From contig NZ_BMAY01000002.1 of the NCBI RefSeq assembly GCF_018327645.1, positions 62,001 to 126,000 on the forward strand: a stretch of DNA of 64,000 nucleotides, given 5' to 3'. The first letter of the stretch is position 1, and every line of letters starts with the position of its first letter. The notes beneath the pieces are model-generated. The model ran no database searches, was not told the origin of the DNA, and saw only the letters and a program-made list of their open reading frames with translations. Both the position numbers and the translations under genes were made by a program. Shown in pieces: positions 8,421 through 16,070 of this stretch. Source of the DNA: Lactobacillus corticis. Its GTDB lineage: Bacteria; Bacillota; Bacilli; Lactobacillales; Lactobacillaceae.

Positions 8421-8450
8421 AAAAAACAAGGCCCACAAGTTGGACCTTGT
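8421..8450 (-). terminator. Terminator after the 8.5-11.1 kb ABC operon
   Basis: ACAAGGTCC / GGGCCTTGT stem followed by six T on the minus strand, 40 nt after the ATPase stop codon. Confidence 0.8.
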
Positions 8451-8490
8451 CAAACCCAAAATTAGAAAAGGAAAAATAATGTCAAAAATA

Positions 8491-9111
8491 TTATCGATAT
8501 TCTGCAATATTTAGTCGTTCATCCGCAAAGTTTTTTACTTGTTCATCATGTGTTGCAACAATCACAATTTTATTGTCATTTGCCATCGCACGTAAGCTCT
8601 TTAAAACCATGTTCTTGTTATCAGCATCTAACGCACCTGTAGGCTCATCGGCTAACACAATTTTGGGATCTTGCATGCTCAACCGCGTTAGTGCCACTCT
8701 TTGGGCTTCACCACCTGATAAAGTAAATATTTTTCTATCAAGATAACTTGAATCCAATCCATAACGTTCAAGAAAACGACGCAGCATTCTATCCTTATGC
8801 CTGTTAACTAAATTTAGATTTTGGCGTACTGTTTCTTCATCTACCAATGCATAGTTTTGAAAGAGGTAGCCAATAATTTCTCGATAATATTGCAAAACGT
8901 TGTAGTCAAAAATGTTTTTTCCGTCATAGATAATATCCCCATAAGAAAGATCATTCAGTCTACCTATACTGTTCAATAGAGTAGTTTTTCCTCCACCAGA
9001 AGGACCAATAATTGCATAAATCTTGCCAGGATTGAATTCAAAATTTAAGTCTTTGAATACTACAAAATCTCCATACTCTTGTCCTATAGTTTTTAATAGT
9101 AAGTTTCCCAT
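8491..9111 (-). CDS. ABC transporter ATPase, bacteriocin/peptide export type
   Basis: A 206-residue short ABC ATPase of the LolD/MacB-like class, with Walker A GPSGGGKTT, signature LSGGEAQRV and Walker B IVLADEPTGALD. It lies 1 nt after the membrane protein gene, with AAAGGAG embedded in that gene's 3' end. Such ATPases pair with DUF1430-type 'bacteriocin-associated integral membrane' proteins in lactococcin 972-like clusters. No bacteriocin precursor is visible next to this one, so an immunity or antimicrobial-resistance role is as likely. Confidence 0.9.
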   Translation of the reverse strand: MGNLLLKTIGQEYGDFVVFKDLNFEFNPGKIYAIIGPSGGGKTTLLNSIGRLNDLSYGDIIYDGKNIFDYNVLQYYREIIGYLFQNYALVDEETVRQNLNLVNRHKDRMLRRFLERYGLDSSYLDRKIFTLSGGEAQRVALTRLSMQDPKIVLADEPTGALDADNKNMVLKSLRAMANDNKIVIVATHDEQVKNFADERLNIAEYR

Positions 9112-9112
9112 T

Positions 9113-10498
9113 CTACTCTCCTTTGATTGTTTCTGAAATCTTCTTATTGAGGTGCATCCCCTGAAGCATTAACAGTGATAATTCAAGTAAGTTTCCAATA
9201 ATAAAGACTCCCAAAGACAAAGATAGCTTTTGGGTAATTAAATAAACTAATGTTGCTTCAACAACTCCTACTCCTAAGATTATCAAAATGAATTCTCCAA
9301 ACTGTTTTAAATAGTTTGCTCCCATTAATCGTTTAATTGCTAACTTTTTACGATTGTTACTGATGTAAACAGTATTAAATGCAATATCCTCAAACAAAGC
9401 TAAAAAAATACTGATAATAGCAACTATAACCGTAACTAACAGTTTCTTTTGGGTAGAAGCAATTTGCTTAGCTGCATAACTCTTGGTATTCAAAATTCCC
9501 CCTACATAAGGCGTAAATCCAGTCTTGTTAATAGCCCGATGAAGCAAACTCAAATCATTAGTCATCAGTGCTGAGTCTGAAACATAAGAAGTCCAATTCA
9601 TATTAGCTGGGTTATTCCACCCTCCGCCACCTAAAGATTTATGTGAAACAACAACCAACAGAGAATCTTTTACCGATCCAGAATAATTCCCATAATCAAA
9701 AGAATTTATGCTGTATAAAAAATGGCTTTGATTATTTTTTATTGCAATTGCCTTTAACGATAAACTCTTTCCCGTTGTTTTCTCTGCTTCATCTAAGCTA
9801 AGAAACGTCCGGTACAGCTTAATAAGTTTTTTTCTCTTAGAATAATAACGTTCAGGTATCAATAAATATGTTGTTTTGGTATTTGAGCTTAAATGAATTC
9901 TATTTCCGCTTAGATTCAACACTTTATTATTATCTAAATACTTAGCATTAACTAGTAAATGATTGCCCTCTACAGTGTCAAAAACATCTTTGCTTCCCCA
10001 GCCTTGAAAATCAATCAGCATTCCACCATGATCAAGCATATAATTAGCAAATTTTATGCTTTTTTTATCAACGTCATGATTTTCAGTATCTGTCCCTGTA
10101 CCGATAGTTACAGTGTAATAAGTTTGATGGCTTGTCCACTCCGACAATTGTGCCGTCATTTTTTGTTCTCTATTCCAAGTTTTAAGCATAGAAGCCAAAA
10201 TTACACATAAAACAACTTCAATCATAATTTTGATACTCAAGTTTATGAAAAAAGCCATATTACTATGCGCATCTCCTTTGATTGCAGGAATAATTGTATA
10301 GTAATTATGCATTTTTGCTCTAATAATAGCGTTTATGCCAATAATCACTCCAACAATTAAATACGCTAATACGCAAGCAAATAACATAATGTGATAAGAA
10401 TAGCGGTAATTTTCTAAATACATGTAAATCATTATCAGAATTATTCCGCCAAAAAAAGCGAATGAAAAAATCTTTTCATCCTCTAAAAACTTTCCCAT
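9113..10498 (-). CDS. Bacteriocin-associated membrane protein, C-terminal portion (split gene)
   Basis: 461 codons. It has two to three N-terminal helices (about 10-70 and 85-110), a ~230-residue extracytoplasmic region, and three C-terminal helices (about 350-450) like FtsX permeases. The first ATG has no good ribosome binding site and overlaps the previous frame by 16 nt. One extra T in the TTTTT run near 10487 (or a -1 slip there) would fuse both frames into one ~660-residue protein, the usual length of DUF1430 family members. So this is most likely the 3' part of a single frameshifted gene. Confidence 0.75.
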   Translation of the reverse strand: MGKFLEDEKIFSFAFFGGIILIMIYMYLENYRYSYHIMLFACVLAYLIVGVIIGINAIIRAKMHNYYTIIPAIKGDAHSNMAFFINLSIKIMIEVVLCVILASMLKTWNREQKMTAQLSEWTSHQTYYTVTIGTGTDTENHDVDKKSIKFANYMLDHGGMLIDFQGWGSKDVFDTVEGNHLLVNAKYLDNNKVLNLSGNRIHLSSNTKTTYLLIPERYYSKRKKLIKLYRTFLSLDEAEKTTGKSLSLKAIAIKNNQSHFLYSINSFDYGNYSGSVKDSLLVVVSHKSLGGGGWNNPANMNWTSYVSDSALMTNDLSLLHRAINKTGFTPYVGGILNTKSYAAKQIASTQKKLLVTVIVAIISIFLALFEDIAFNTVYISNNRKKLAIKRLMGANYLKQFGEFILIILGVGVVEATLVYLITQKLSLSLGVFIIGNLLELSLLMLQGMHLNKKISETIKGE

Positions 10499-11094
10499 GC
10501 ATCTCTGCTATTCGATACCCCAAGCAAAGCCCGAATATTCATTTTCTTTAATTCCCGCAAATTGGTCAGTAAGAGGACGACAAGTAGTATAACAAGCACA
10601 ATTAAGAATACATATCCCATGCTGCTAGCTTCTAAATAATTGGAAATGTCCCATATCCAACTTTCATTAATTTTATTGTACTTAATACCATTTTTATCGA
10701 ACATTCGTTCAATAGATGCTGGGTTTGTCTTTCCAACAAAATAGTATGAAAAATACACCCCGCTAGTTTCAAACTCTTTTTTAGTCGCCCTGGTTCCTTT
10801 AGGAAGGGCTAAATTCTTACCATAAACATGAATTTTGCTAACTGCATCAGAATTGCTGGATTTTTCTGGCAAAACGGTAAAAACCTTCAGTACGGAGATA
10901 TTATGCTTTTTAGCATATTGACTAATAATAGAATTAAATTTAGTGGTTTGTTCTCCACCATTCATTTTATATATGCTATAGGAAGATGAGCTAGATTCAA
11001 CATATGTATTTCCCAACGATTGAATGAACATCAATATTATTGCAATGATTGTTATTCCTGATAGCAATAATACAATTTTTCTAAGTTTATTCAT
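10483..11094 (-). CDS. Bacteriocin-associated membrane protein, N-terminal portion (split gene)
   Basis: 203 codons: an N-terminal helix (about 8-27), a soluble extracytoplasmic domain (30-150) and a second helix (about 158-178), then LRELKKMNIRALLGVSNSRD, which looks like the loop joining to the next helices of the family. It ends TTT TAG within the TTTTT run where the next frame continues. An AAGGGG site lies 7 nt before the ATG at 11094. First gene of the operon. Confidence 0.75.
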   Translation of the reverse strand: MNKLRKIVLLLSGITIIAIILMFIQSLGNTYVESSSSSYSIYKMNGGEQTTKFNSIISQYAKKHNISVLKVFTVLPEKSSNSDAVSKIHVYGKNLALPKGTRATKKEFETSGVYFSYYFVGKTNPASIERMFDKNGIKYNKINESWIWDISNYLEASSMGYVFLIVLVILLVVLLLTNLRELKKMNIRALLGVSNSRDAWESF

Positions 11095-11229
11095 TTCTCG
11101 TCCCCTTAAATTTTTATGTTCTAATTATACACATATAATGGTTCTACATTTTTAAAACCGTATAATTTGCATAACACTTCAAATATCTTTTTTTGCTAAC
11201 AAAAGTCCAGCCACATTTATCAAATGAAA

Positions 11230-11259
11230 AAGGCCGCCAGGAATTATCCCAGCAACCTT
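11230..11259 (-). terminator. Terminator after glpK - phosphatase operon
   Basis: AAGGTTGCTGGGA pairs with TTCCTGGCGGCCTT through several G-U pairs, followed by TTTTTC on the minus strand just after the stop at 11262. Confidence 0.8.
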
Positions 11260-11261
11260 AA

Positions 11262-12035
11262 TTATGCTAAATATTTTGCGCGCAGCTTCTCGTAATCATC
11301 CTTGGAAAAACCTAATTCACGCTCAAAGAAGTGAGCGAAACTGCCCCAACCAGCGCGAATGGTTTGCGTAATGCCTAAAATTGCCGTTCCTTCGCCCTTG
11401 GTAACATTCATTTTGTTAACCATCTGCGTAATCTCATCATTTGACGGATATTGCTTGGCAATAGCAAAGTCATATAGGTTGTTCGTCAGTAGATAATCAC
11501 GAGCAATTTGATCATCATCAACGCCTAAGGCCATTAAAATCAAGGCGGCCGTCATTCCGGTCCGGTCTTTTCCGGCACTGCAATGAAAGACCAAAGCTTG
11601 TTCATCAGGCAGCTCTAACAATTGCCGAAATACTTGGGCAAACATGGCCTGGCTGTGGCTATTTAACAACGTTCTTTGATAAATATCGCCCATGTAGTTT
11701 TCCCGCATATCTGGAATATGGTGGAAAAAGCGATACATTTTATTATCGCCCTTATTTTCCGCCTGCTTGTCAGAGTAGATCGGCAAATGCACATAAAATC
11801 GTCCTTGCCAATCCTTATCTGGCGCCATTCTCGTTTCATAACTGGAACGCAAATCACAATCAATCGTTATGTGGCGCTGCGTCAATTTTTCGGCATCATT
11901 CGCACTTAGCCGCGCAAGCGAATCAGCACGATAGATGCGGTTCCACTTTACCTCTTGCCCTTGACTATTTTTATAGCCGCCAAGATCACGAAAGTTCAAA
12001 GGGCCATCAAGGGCCAAAATCCGGTCCTGGGTCAT
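11262..12035 (-). CDS. Tyrosine/dual-specificity protein phosphatase (Y_phosphatase3 type)
   Basis: A 257-residue protein with the C(X)5R signature HCSAGKDRTG (catalytic Cys152, Arg158) and the N-terminal LNFRDLGGY motif of the LipA/PtpB-like phosphatase family. The family acts on phosphotyrosine and sometimes phosphoinositides or other phospho-substrates. No signal peptide, so cytoplasmic. It begins 18 nt after glpK and shares its transcript; a link to glycerol metabolism is not established. The ribosome binding site is weak (AGCAGG). Confidence 0.88.
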   Translation of the reverse strand: MTQDRILALDGPLNFRDLGGYKNSQGQEVKWNRIYRADSLARLSANDAEKLTQRHITIDCDLRSSYETRMAPDKDWQGRFYVHLPIYSDKQAENKGDNKMYRFFHHIPDMRENYMGDIYQRTLLNSHSQAMFAQVFRQLLELPDEQALVFHCSAGKDRTGMTAALILMALGVDDDQIARDYLLTNNLYDFAIAKQYPSNDEITQMVNKMNVTKGEGTAILGITQTIRAGWGSFAHFFERELGFSKDDYEKLRAKYLA

Positions 12036-12053
12036 CGTATGCCTGCTTTCTAA

Positions 12054-13562
12054 CTAATAATTACCATGGGCAAAAACTTGGGTTGCAACAACCGCCCGCT
12101 TCCAGCCGGCGTACAACTCCTGGCGTTCTTCATTGCCCATCTTAGGGATAAATGACTTGCCCACCACAAAAATTTGCTTCAATTCGTCGGTGTCTTGCCA
12201 AAAGCCAGTTGCCAGACCAGCAAAAAAGGCTGCACCCAAGCCAGTCGTCTCCGCAATTTTAGTCCGTTCCAGCTTGATATTCAAAATATCTGCTTGGAAT
12301 TGCATCAAGTAGTCGTTATTAGAAGCCCCACCGTCAACTCGCAAGGTAGGAATCTTAATACCGGCATCTAGCTGCATGGTATCAACCACATCCCTAGTCT
12401 GATAAGCCAATGATTGCAGCGTAGCCTTAATTAGGTCGCGGTCAGTTGTTCCACGTGTAACACCATAAATTGCTCCATGAGCTTCTGGATCCCAATACGG
12501 TGCTCCTAATCCCGTAAAAGCAGGAACTACATAGACTTCATTAGCAGATGTTGACTCAAGCGCTGCTTGTTCTGACTCCGCTGCCGTCTTAATCAGCTTC
12601 ATTGAATCTCGCAGCCACTGGATGGCACTTCCGGCCACAAAAACTGAACCTTCTAGGGCATAGTTGACTTTACCGTTAATCGCATAACCAATCGTCGTCA
12701 GCAAATTATTGTTAGAATCAGTGGGTGTCTGCCCTGTATTCATCACAATGAACGAGCCCGTGCCATAGGTATTCTTTACCATACCAGGCTTTAAAGCTAA
12801 CTGGCCAAAAAGAGCTGCTTGTTGGTCTCCGGCCATCCCGGAAATAGGCACTTTGGCTCCTAAAAAGGTATAGGATTCTGTTTCGCCATAAATTTCTGAG
12901 TTGGAACGAACTTCCGGCAGCATTGCTCGCGGGATGTTAAGCAAGTTTAAAATATCATCATCCCAGGCAAGCGTATGGATATTAAAGAGCATCGTTCGAC
13001 TAGCGTTGGTGTAGTCGGTAACGTGCACCTTGCCATCAGTTAGTTTCCAAACCAGCCAGCTATCAATGGTGCCAAACAGCAGTTCACCTTTTTCGGCCCG
13101 TTCTTGCGCACCAGGTACCTGGTCCAAGATCCACCGTATTTTAGTAGCACTAAAGTAGGGGTCAATCAAAAGTCCAGTTTTTTTGCGGATCATTTCGCTA
13201 TAGCCAGAACGTTTCAACTTTTCGGCTAGTTCTGTGGTTTGTCGCGACTGCCAGACCACCGCATTATAAATCGGTCGACCAGTCTGCTTGTCCCATACCA
13301 CCGTTGTTTCCCGCTGATTGGCTATCCCAATGCCAACAATTTGATCTGGCCGAATTCCGGAATTAATAAAAGCAGTCGCAATCGTAGTCTGCACGGCATG
13401 CCAGATTTCACGAGCATCATGCTCTACCCAACCAGGAGTTGGAAAATATTGCGGAAATTCTTGTTGCGCTGAGGCAACAATTTTTCCCTGATGATCAAAA
13501 ATTAGGGCTCTAGTTGAAGTCGTGCCCTCATCTATCGCCATGACGTATTTCTTCTTTGTCAT
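12054..13562 (-). CDS. glpK: Glycerol kinase
   Basis: A 502-residue FGGY-family kinase that converts glycerol plus ATP to glycerol 3-phosphate for lipid synthesis or glycolysis. It begins with the characteristic [22 protein letters not shown] phosphate-binding segment and contains [13 protein letters not shown] and the C-terminal FGGY-type segment [20 protein letters not shown]. Length matches the family. The ATG follows GGAAGG. A -35/-10 pair (TTGTAA, 17 nt, TAAACT at 13626-13598) and a cre-like box over the start site suggest catabolite repression. It is divergent from the ThiD/PdxK-type kinase gene. Confidence 0.97.
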   Translation of the reverse strand: MTKKKYVMAIDEGTTSTRALIFDHQGKIVASAQQEFPQYFPTPGWVEHDAREIWHAVQTTIATAFINSGIRPDQIVGIGIANQRETTVVWDKQTGRPIYNAVVWQSRQTTELAEKLKRSGYSEMIRKKTGLLIDPYFSATKIRWILDQVPGAQERAEKGELLFGTIDSWLVWKLTDGKVHVTDYTNASRTMLFNIHTLAWDDDILNLLNIPRAMLPEVRSNSEIYGETESYTFLGAKVPISGMAGDQQAALFGQLALKPGMVKNTYGTGSFIVMNTGQTPTDSNNNLLTTIGYAINGKVNYALEGSVFVAGSAIQWLRDSMKLIKTAAESEQAALESTSANEVYVVPAFTGLGAPYWDPEAHGAIYGVTRGTTDRDLIKATLQSLAYQTRDVVDTMQLDAGIKIPTLRVDGGASNNDYLMQFQADILNIKLERTKIAETTGLGAAFFAGLATGFWQDTDELKQIFVVGKSFIPKMGNEERQELYAGWKRAVVATQVFAHGNY

Positions 13563-13580
13563 GCCAAACCTTCCTTATCA

Positions 13581-13626
13581 TAAGCGCTTTCCTATCAAGT
13601 TTAGGAAATTTAGACGAAATTTACAA
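13581..13626 (-). promoter_or_regulatory. glpK promoter with cre-like box
   Basis: TTGTAA (13626-13621), 17 nt, TAAACT (13603-13598), then GGAAAGCGCTTA (13592-13581) at the expected transcription start. The core AAAGCGCTT fits cre, but the outer TG/CA bases are not ideal. Confidence 0.5.
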
Positions 13627-13685
13627 TATATATTGGCAGTTTAAGCTATACTTTTAGTAGTAGTAGATTTAGGGGAGGTTTATAT

Positions 13686-14495
13686 ATGAACAAACAAGCA
13701 ATCGCAGTTACTATTGCTGGTAACGATTCTGACGGCAGTGCTGGCATGCCCGCCGACTTACACGCTTTTTACGGTCGCAACGTTTATGGGATGGGCTTAA
13801 TGACCGCGGCTGTTGCCGGAAATTCGACCGGAATTTTTGCCCAACAAGTAATGCCAATTGATTTTATTGCCAAGCAATTTGAAGTTTTGGCTAAAGACTT
13901 TGATATTGGCGCCGTAAAAACAGGCATGTTGGCTAATAAGGCAGTCATTGACTGCGTAGCTGACAACTTAGCTAAATACGATTTTGGCAAGGTTGTGCTT
14001 GACCCGGTAATCATCACTAAACATGGCGCGATGCTGCTAGACGATGATGCCTATCAAACCTTCCTCGATCGCTTGCTGCCGCTAGCAGAAATTATCACGC
14101 CGAACTTTTTTGAACAAGAAAAACTTACCGGCATGAAGATGGACAGCGACAGTCAGATTATGGCTGGTGCTAAAAAATTGCAAGAGATGGGAGCCAAAAA
14201 CGTGCTGATGAAAGGCAAGCACGGTACCGGCTCAAGCACCGTAAGAGACTACTTGCTGCTAGAAGATGGCAGCAGCCAGTGGCTGGAGAAGCCTTATGTG
14301 GATACTACGCACATCAACGGCACTGGCGACACGCTTTCAGCCGTTATTGCCGCTGAACTTGCCAAAGGCAATGAGCTTGCGCAAGCTGTTGCTATCGGAA
14401 AAGACTTTACCTATGAAGCAATTGCCCACCCAATTCCGGTTGGCTCAAAATTCGGGCCGATCAATCATTGGGTAGCTCAAAAAGCGGTAAAATAG
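13686..14495 (+). CDS. thiD: Hydroxymethylpyrimidine/pyridoxine kinase (ThiD/PdxK family)
   Basis: A 269-residue ribokinase-fold kinase. It begins AIAVTIAGNDSDGSAG, the substrate-binding start of ThiD-type kinases, and carries the catalytic anion-hole motif HINGTGDTLSAVIA near residue 215. It would phosphorylate hydroxymethylpyrimidine (thiamine salvage) or pyridoxine/pyridoxal (B6 salvage); the two roles cannot be separated by eye, and no thi genes are adjacent. GGGGAGG precedes the ATG. It is divergent from glpK. Confidence 0.85.
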   Translation: MNKQAIAVTIAGNDSDGSAGMPADLHAFYGRNVYGMGLMTAAVAGNSTGIFAQQVMPIDFIAKQFEVLAKDFDIGAVKTGMLANKAVIDCVADNLAKYDFGKVVLDPVIITKHGAMLLDDDAYQTFLDRLLPLAEIITPNFFEQEKLTGMKMDSDSQIMAGAKKLQEMGAKNVLMKGKHGTGSSTVRDYLLLEDGSSQWLEKPYVDTTHINGTGDTLSAVIAAELAKGNELAQAVAIGKDFTYEAIAHPIPVGSKFGPINHWVAQKAVK

Positions 14496-14515
14496 CGGGC
14501 AGCGGGCTTTTGCGC

Positions 14516-14521
14516 TATACT
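14516..14521 (+). promoter_or_regulatory. Possible -10 element before gatD
   Basis: TATACT 34 nt before the gatD start; no convincing -35 is seen, so gatD may also be read from the upstream kinase promoter. Confidence 0.3.
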
Positions 14522-14554
14522 TGTAAACAAGACTGAATAAGGATGAGAAGCAAA

Positions 14555-15235
14555 ATGGCAGACAAGTTAATCAAAATAGCCTATTTATACGAAGACTTGA
14601 TGAACACCTATGGTGATTCAGGAGACGTCAAAATCCTGCGTTTTTTATTACGTCGCGAAGGCTACGATGTCCAAGTAGATAATGTTTCATTAGGCGATGA
14701 ATTTAATGCGGACGACTATGATTTCGTATTTTTTGGCGGTGGCCAGGACTTTGAACAAACGGTCGTAGCTAAAGATTTGCCGCGACACCGGGAAACTTTG
14801 AATAAATACATTCAAGCTGGCAACCCTATGTTAACGATTTGCGGGGGCTACCAACTAATGGGAACCTACTACAAGACCGTCTCTGGCACCACGATCAAGG
14901 GCTTGGATATTTTCCCATTGCACACGGTCTTTAAAGCTGACAAGCGGATGATCGGCGACACCCGCTATCAAACTGAATGGGGCGAAGTAAAGGCGTTTGA
15001 AAACCACTCTGGCCAAACTTACTTTGATAATACCGATATGCTGCACCCATTGGGCGAAATGATTGAGGGTTATGGCAATAATCCGCAAGACAAGGTTGAA
15101 GGGATGCGTTACCGTAATTTCATCGGTTCCTATTCCCATGGGCCACTTTTAAAAAATGTCAATGTTGCTAATGCCATTATGAAGCAGATCATTCAGCGAC
15201 ACAAAAAGCGGACTCAAGAAACTGCAAAAGCATAA
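14555..15235 (+). CDS. gatD: Lipid II isoglutaminyl synthase glutaminase subunit GatD
   Basis: A 226-residue class-I-like glutamine amidotransferase of the CobB/CobQ type. Nucleophile Cys96 sits in PMLTICGGYQLMG and catalytic His195 in GSYSHGPLL; the N-terminal LYEDLMNTYGDSGDV is the family hallmark. In partnership with MurT it supplies ammonia to amidate the D-Glu of lipid II. The ATG at 14555 fits the ribosome binding region better than an in-frame ATG at 14543, which touches its AAGG. murT, normally adjacent in Firmicutes, is not in the neighbourhood (the next genes are a Crp regulator and a ThiD-type kinase), so it must be elsewhere. Confidence 0.88.
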   Translation: MADKLIKIAYLYEDLMNTYGDSGDVKILRFLLRREGYDVQVDNVSLGDEFNADDYDFVFFGGGQDFEQTVVAKDLPRHRETLNKYIQAGNPMLTICGGYQLMGTYYKTVSGTTIKGLDIFPLHTVFKADKRMIGDTRYQTEWGEVKAFENHSGQTYFDNTDMLHPLGEMIEGYGNNPQDKVEGMRYRNFIGSYSHGPLLKNVNVANAIMKQIIQRHKKRTQETAKA

Positions 15236-15236
15236 G

Positions 15237-15263
15237 AAAACGAGGCTTTTAGGCCTCGTTTTT
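15237..15263. terminator. Bidirectional terminator, gatD / crp
   Basis: AAAACGAGGC - TTTTA - GGCCTCGTTTTT between convergent genes; it overlaps the crp-like stop codon. The same 23-nt core recurs at 18724-18746 on the other side of the metal module. Confidence 0.9.
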
Positions 15264-15903
15264 AAATTTCACTTAAAAGTTGAATTTGTCGCTGCTGTCT
15301 TTTGATTTTTCCGCTTTGCTCTAAATTCTTTAGACTCCGGGACAAGGTCTCTGGCGTCGTTCCCAAATATGAAGCCAGGTCCTTAAATTTCACGGTCAAG
15401 TTAAGCCGGCCGCTTGGTTGGGCCCGACTATTAAGGTATTCCAGCACCCGCTCTTCAATCGAGCTAATTGTTAACAGCTTCGCCTGCAAGCTTAGTTGCT
15501 GGTTTTGCTTAAAGGTTGCCTGTAGCAGCGCCATCGTAACGGCTGGGTGCTGCTCTAATAAACCAATAAAGTCATGATAGGTTATCAAGCAGACATCGGC
15601 GTCACTTTCTGCTTCCGCAAAAAAGTCATTGGCACCAGCCGCAAACAACCCGGCTTCCCCAGCATAGTCTCCTGTCCCTAGCAACTTTTGAAAATGTTCG
15701 CTGCCATCAGCCGATAGCCGATATAGTTTTACCTTGCCCTCTTCAACAATCAGCAAACTTCCTTCGGCCTCAGGCCCTAGCACTTGTTCTCCGCGCTCAA
15801 AATGCCGATGACGAATTAATCCTTCTATTTGCGCCTGGATTGGCAAAGCTAGAGTTTTAAACAGCGGAACTTTGGTGACACATAACTGATTAAGCTGGGG
15901 CAT
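15262..15903 (-). CDS. Crp/Fnr-family regulator (FLP-like)
   Basis: 213 residues. A cyclic-nucleotide-binding-like beta-barrel domain (about 15-125) is followed by a C-terminal winged helix (about 145-210) whose recognition helix reads TTPETLSRSLKNLEQSG. The E..SR pattern (TPETLSRS) matches FNR rather than CRP specificity, in line with TTGAT-N4-ATCAA boxes next door. It has only two cysteines (8 and ~105), so it lacks the FNR iron-sulfur cluster set; lactic acid bacterial FLP proteins sense redox through a disulfide instead. One FNR box lies at -41.5 of its own putative start, suggesting positive autoregulation. Divergent from the P-type ATPase. Confidence 0.88.
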   Translation of the reverse strand: MPQLNQLCVTKVPLFKTLALPIQAQIEGLIRHRHFERGEQVLGPEAEGSLLIVEEGKVKLYRLSADGSEHFQKLLGTGDYAGEAGLFAAGANDFFAEAESDADVCLITYHDFIGLLEQHPAVTMALLQATFKQNQQLSLQAKLLTISSIEERVLEYLNSRAQPSGRLNLTVKFKDLASYLGTTPETLSRSLKNLEQSGKIKRQQRQIQLLSEI

Positions 15904-15932
15904 GATTATTTCCTTTCTAATTATTTTTCTTT

Positions 15933-15974
15933 ATTTTAGCTAAAACTGCTAAAAAATAAATTGATTTTGATCAA
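15933..15974 (-). promoter_or_regulatory. FNR box and promoter of the Crp/Fnr-type gene
   Basis: TTGATTTTGATCAA (15961-15974) is a perfect TTGAT-N4-ATCAA box. Read on the minus strand, the hexamer at 15938-15933 is TAAAAT, exactly where a -10 belongs if the box is centred at -41.5 (class II activation). Confidence 0.7.
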
Positions 15975-15992
15975 GATTTTTTTAACTAAAAA

Positions 15993-16034
15993 TTGATCAG
16001 CCTCAATTTCAAAAAGTGCAAAGCCCCCTAAGCT
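15993..16034 (+). promoter_or_regulatory. FNR box and promoter of the P-type ATPase
   Basis: TTGATCAGCCTCAA (15993-16006) matches the FNR consensus at 9 of 10 positions. If centred at -41.5, the -10 falls at 16029-16034 (TAAGCT, a weak hexamer, as expected for an activator-dependent promoter). The first box (15961-15974) would then be at -73.5. Confidence 0.6.
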
Positions 16035-16070
16035 TAGGTCATAACGATTTTTACGAAAGGAACAATAATT

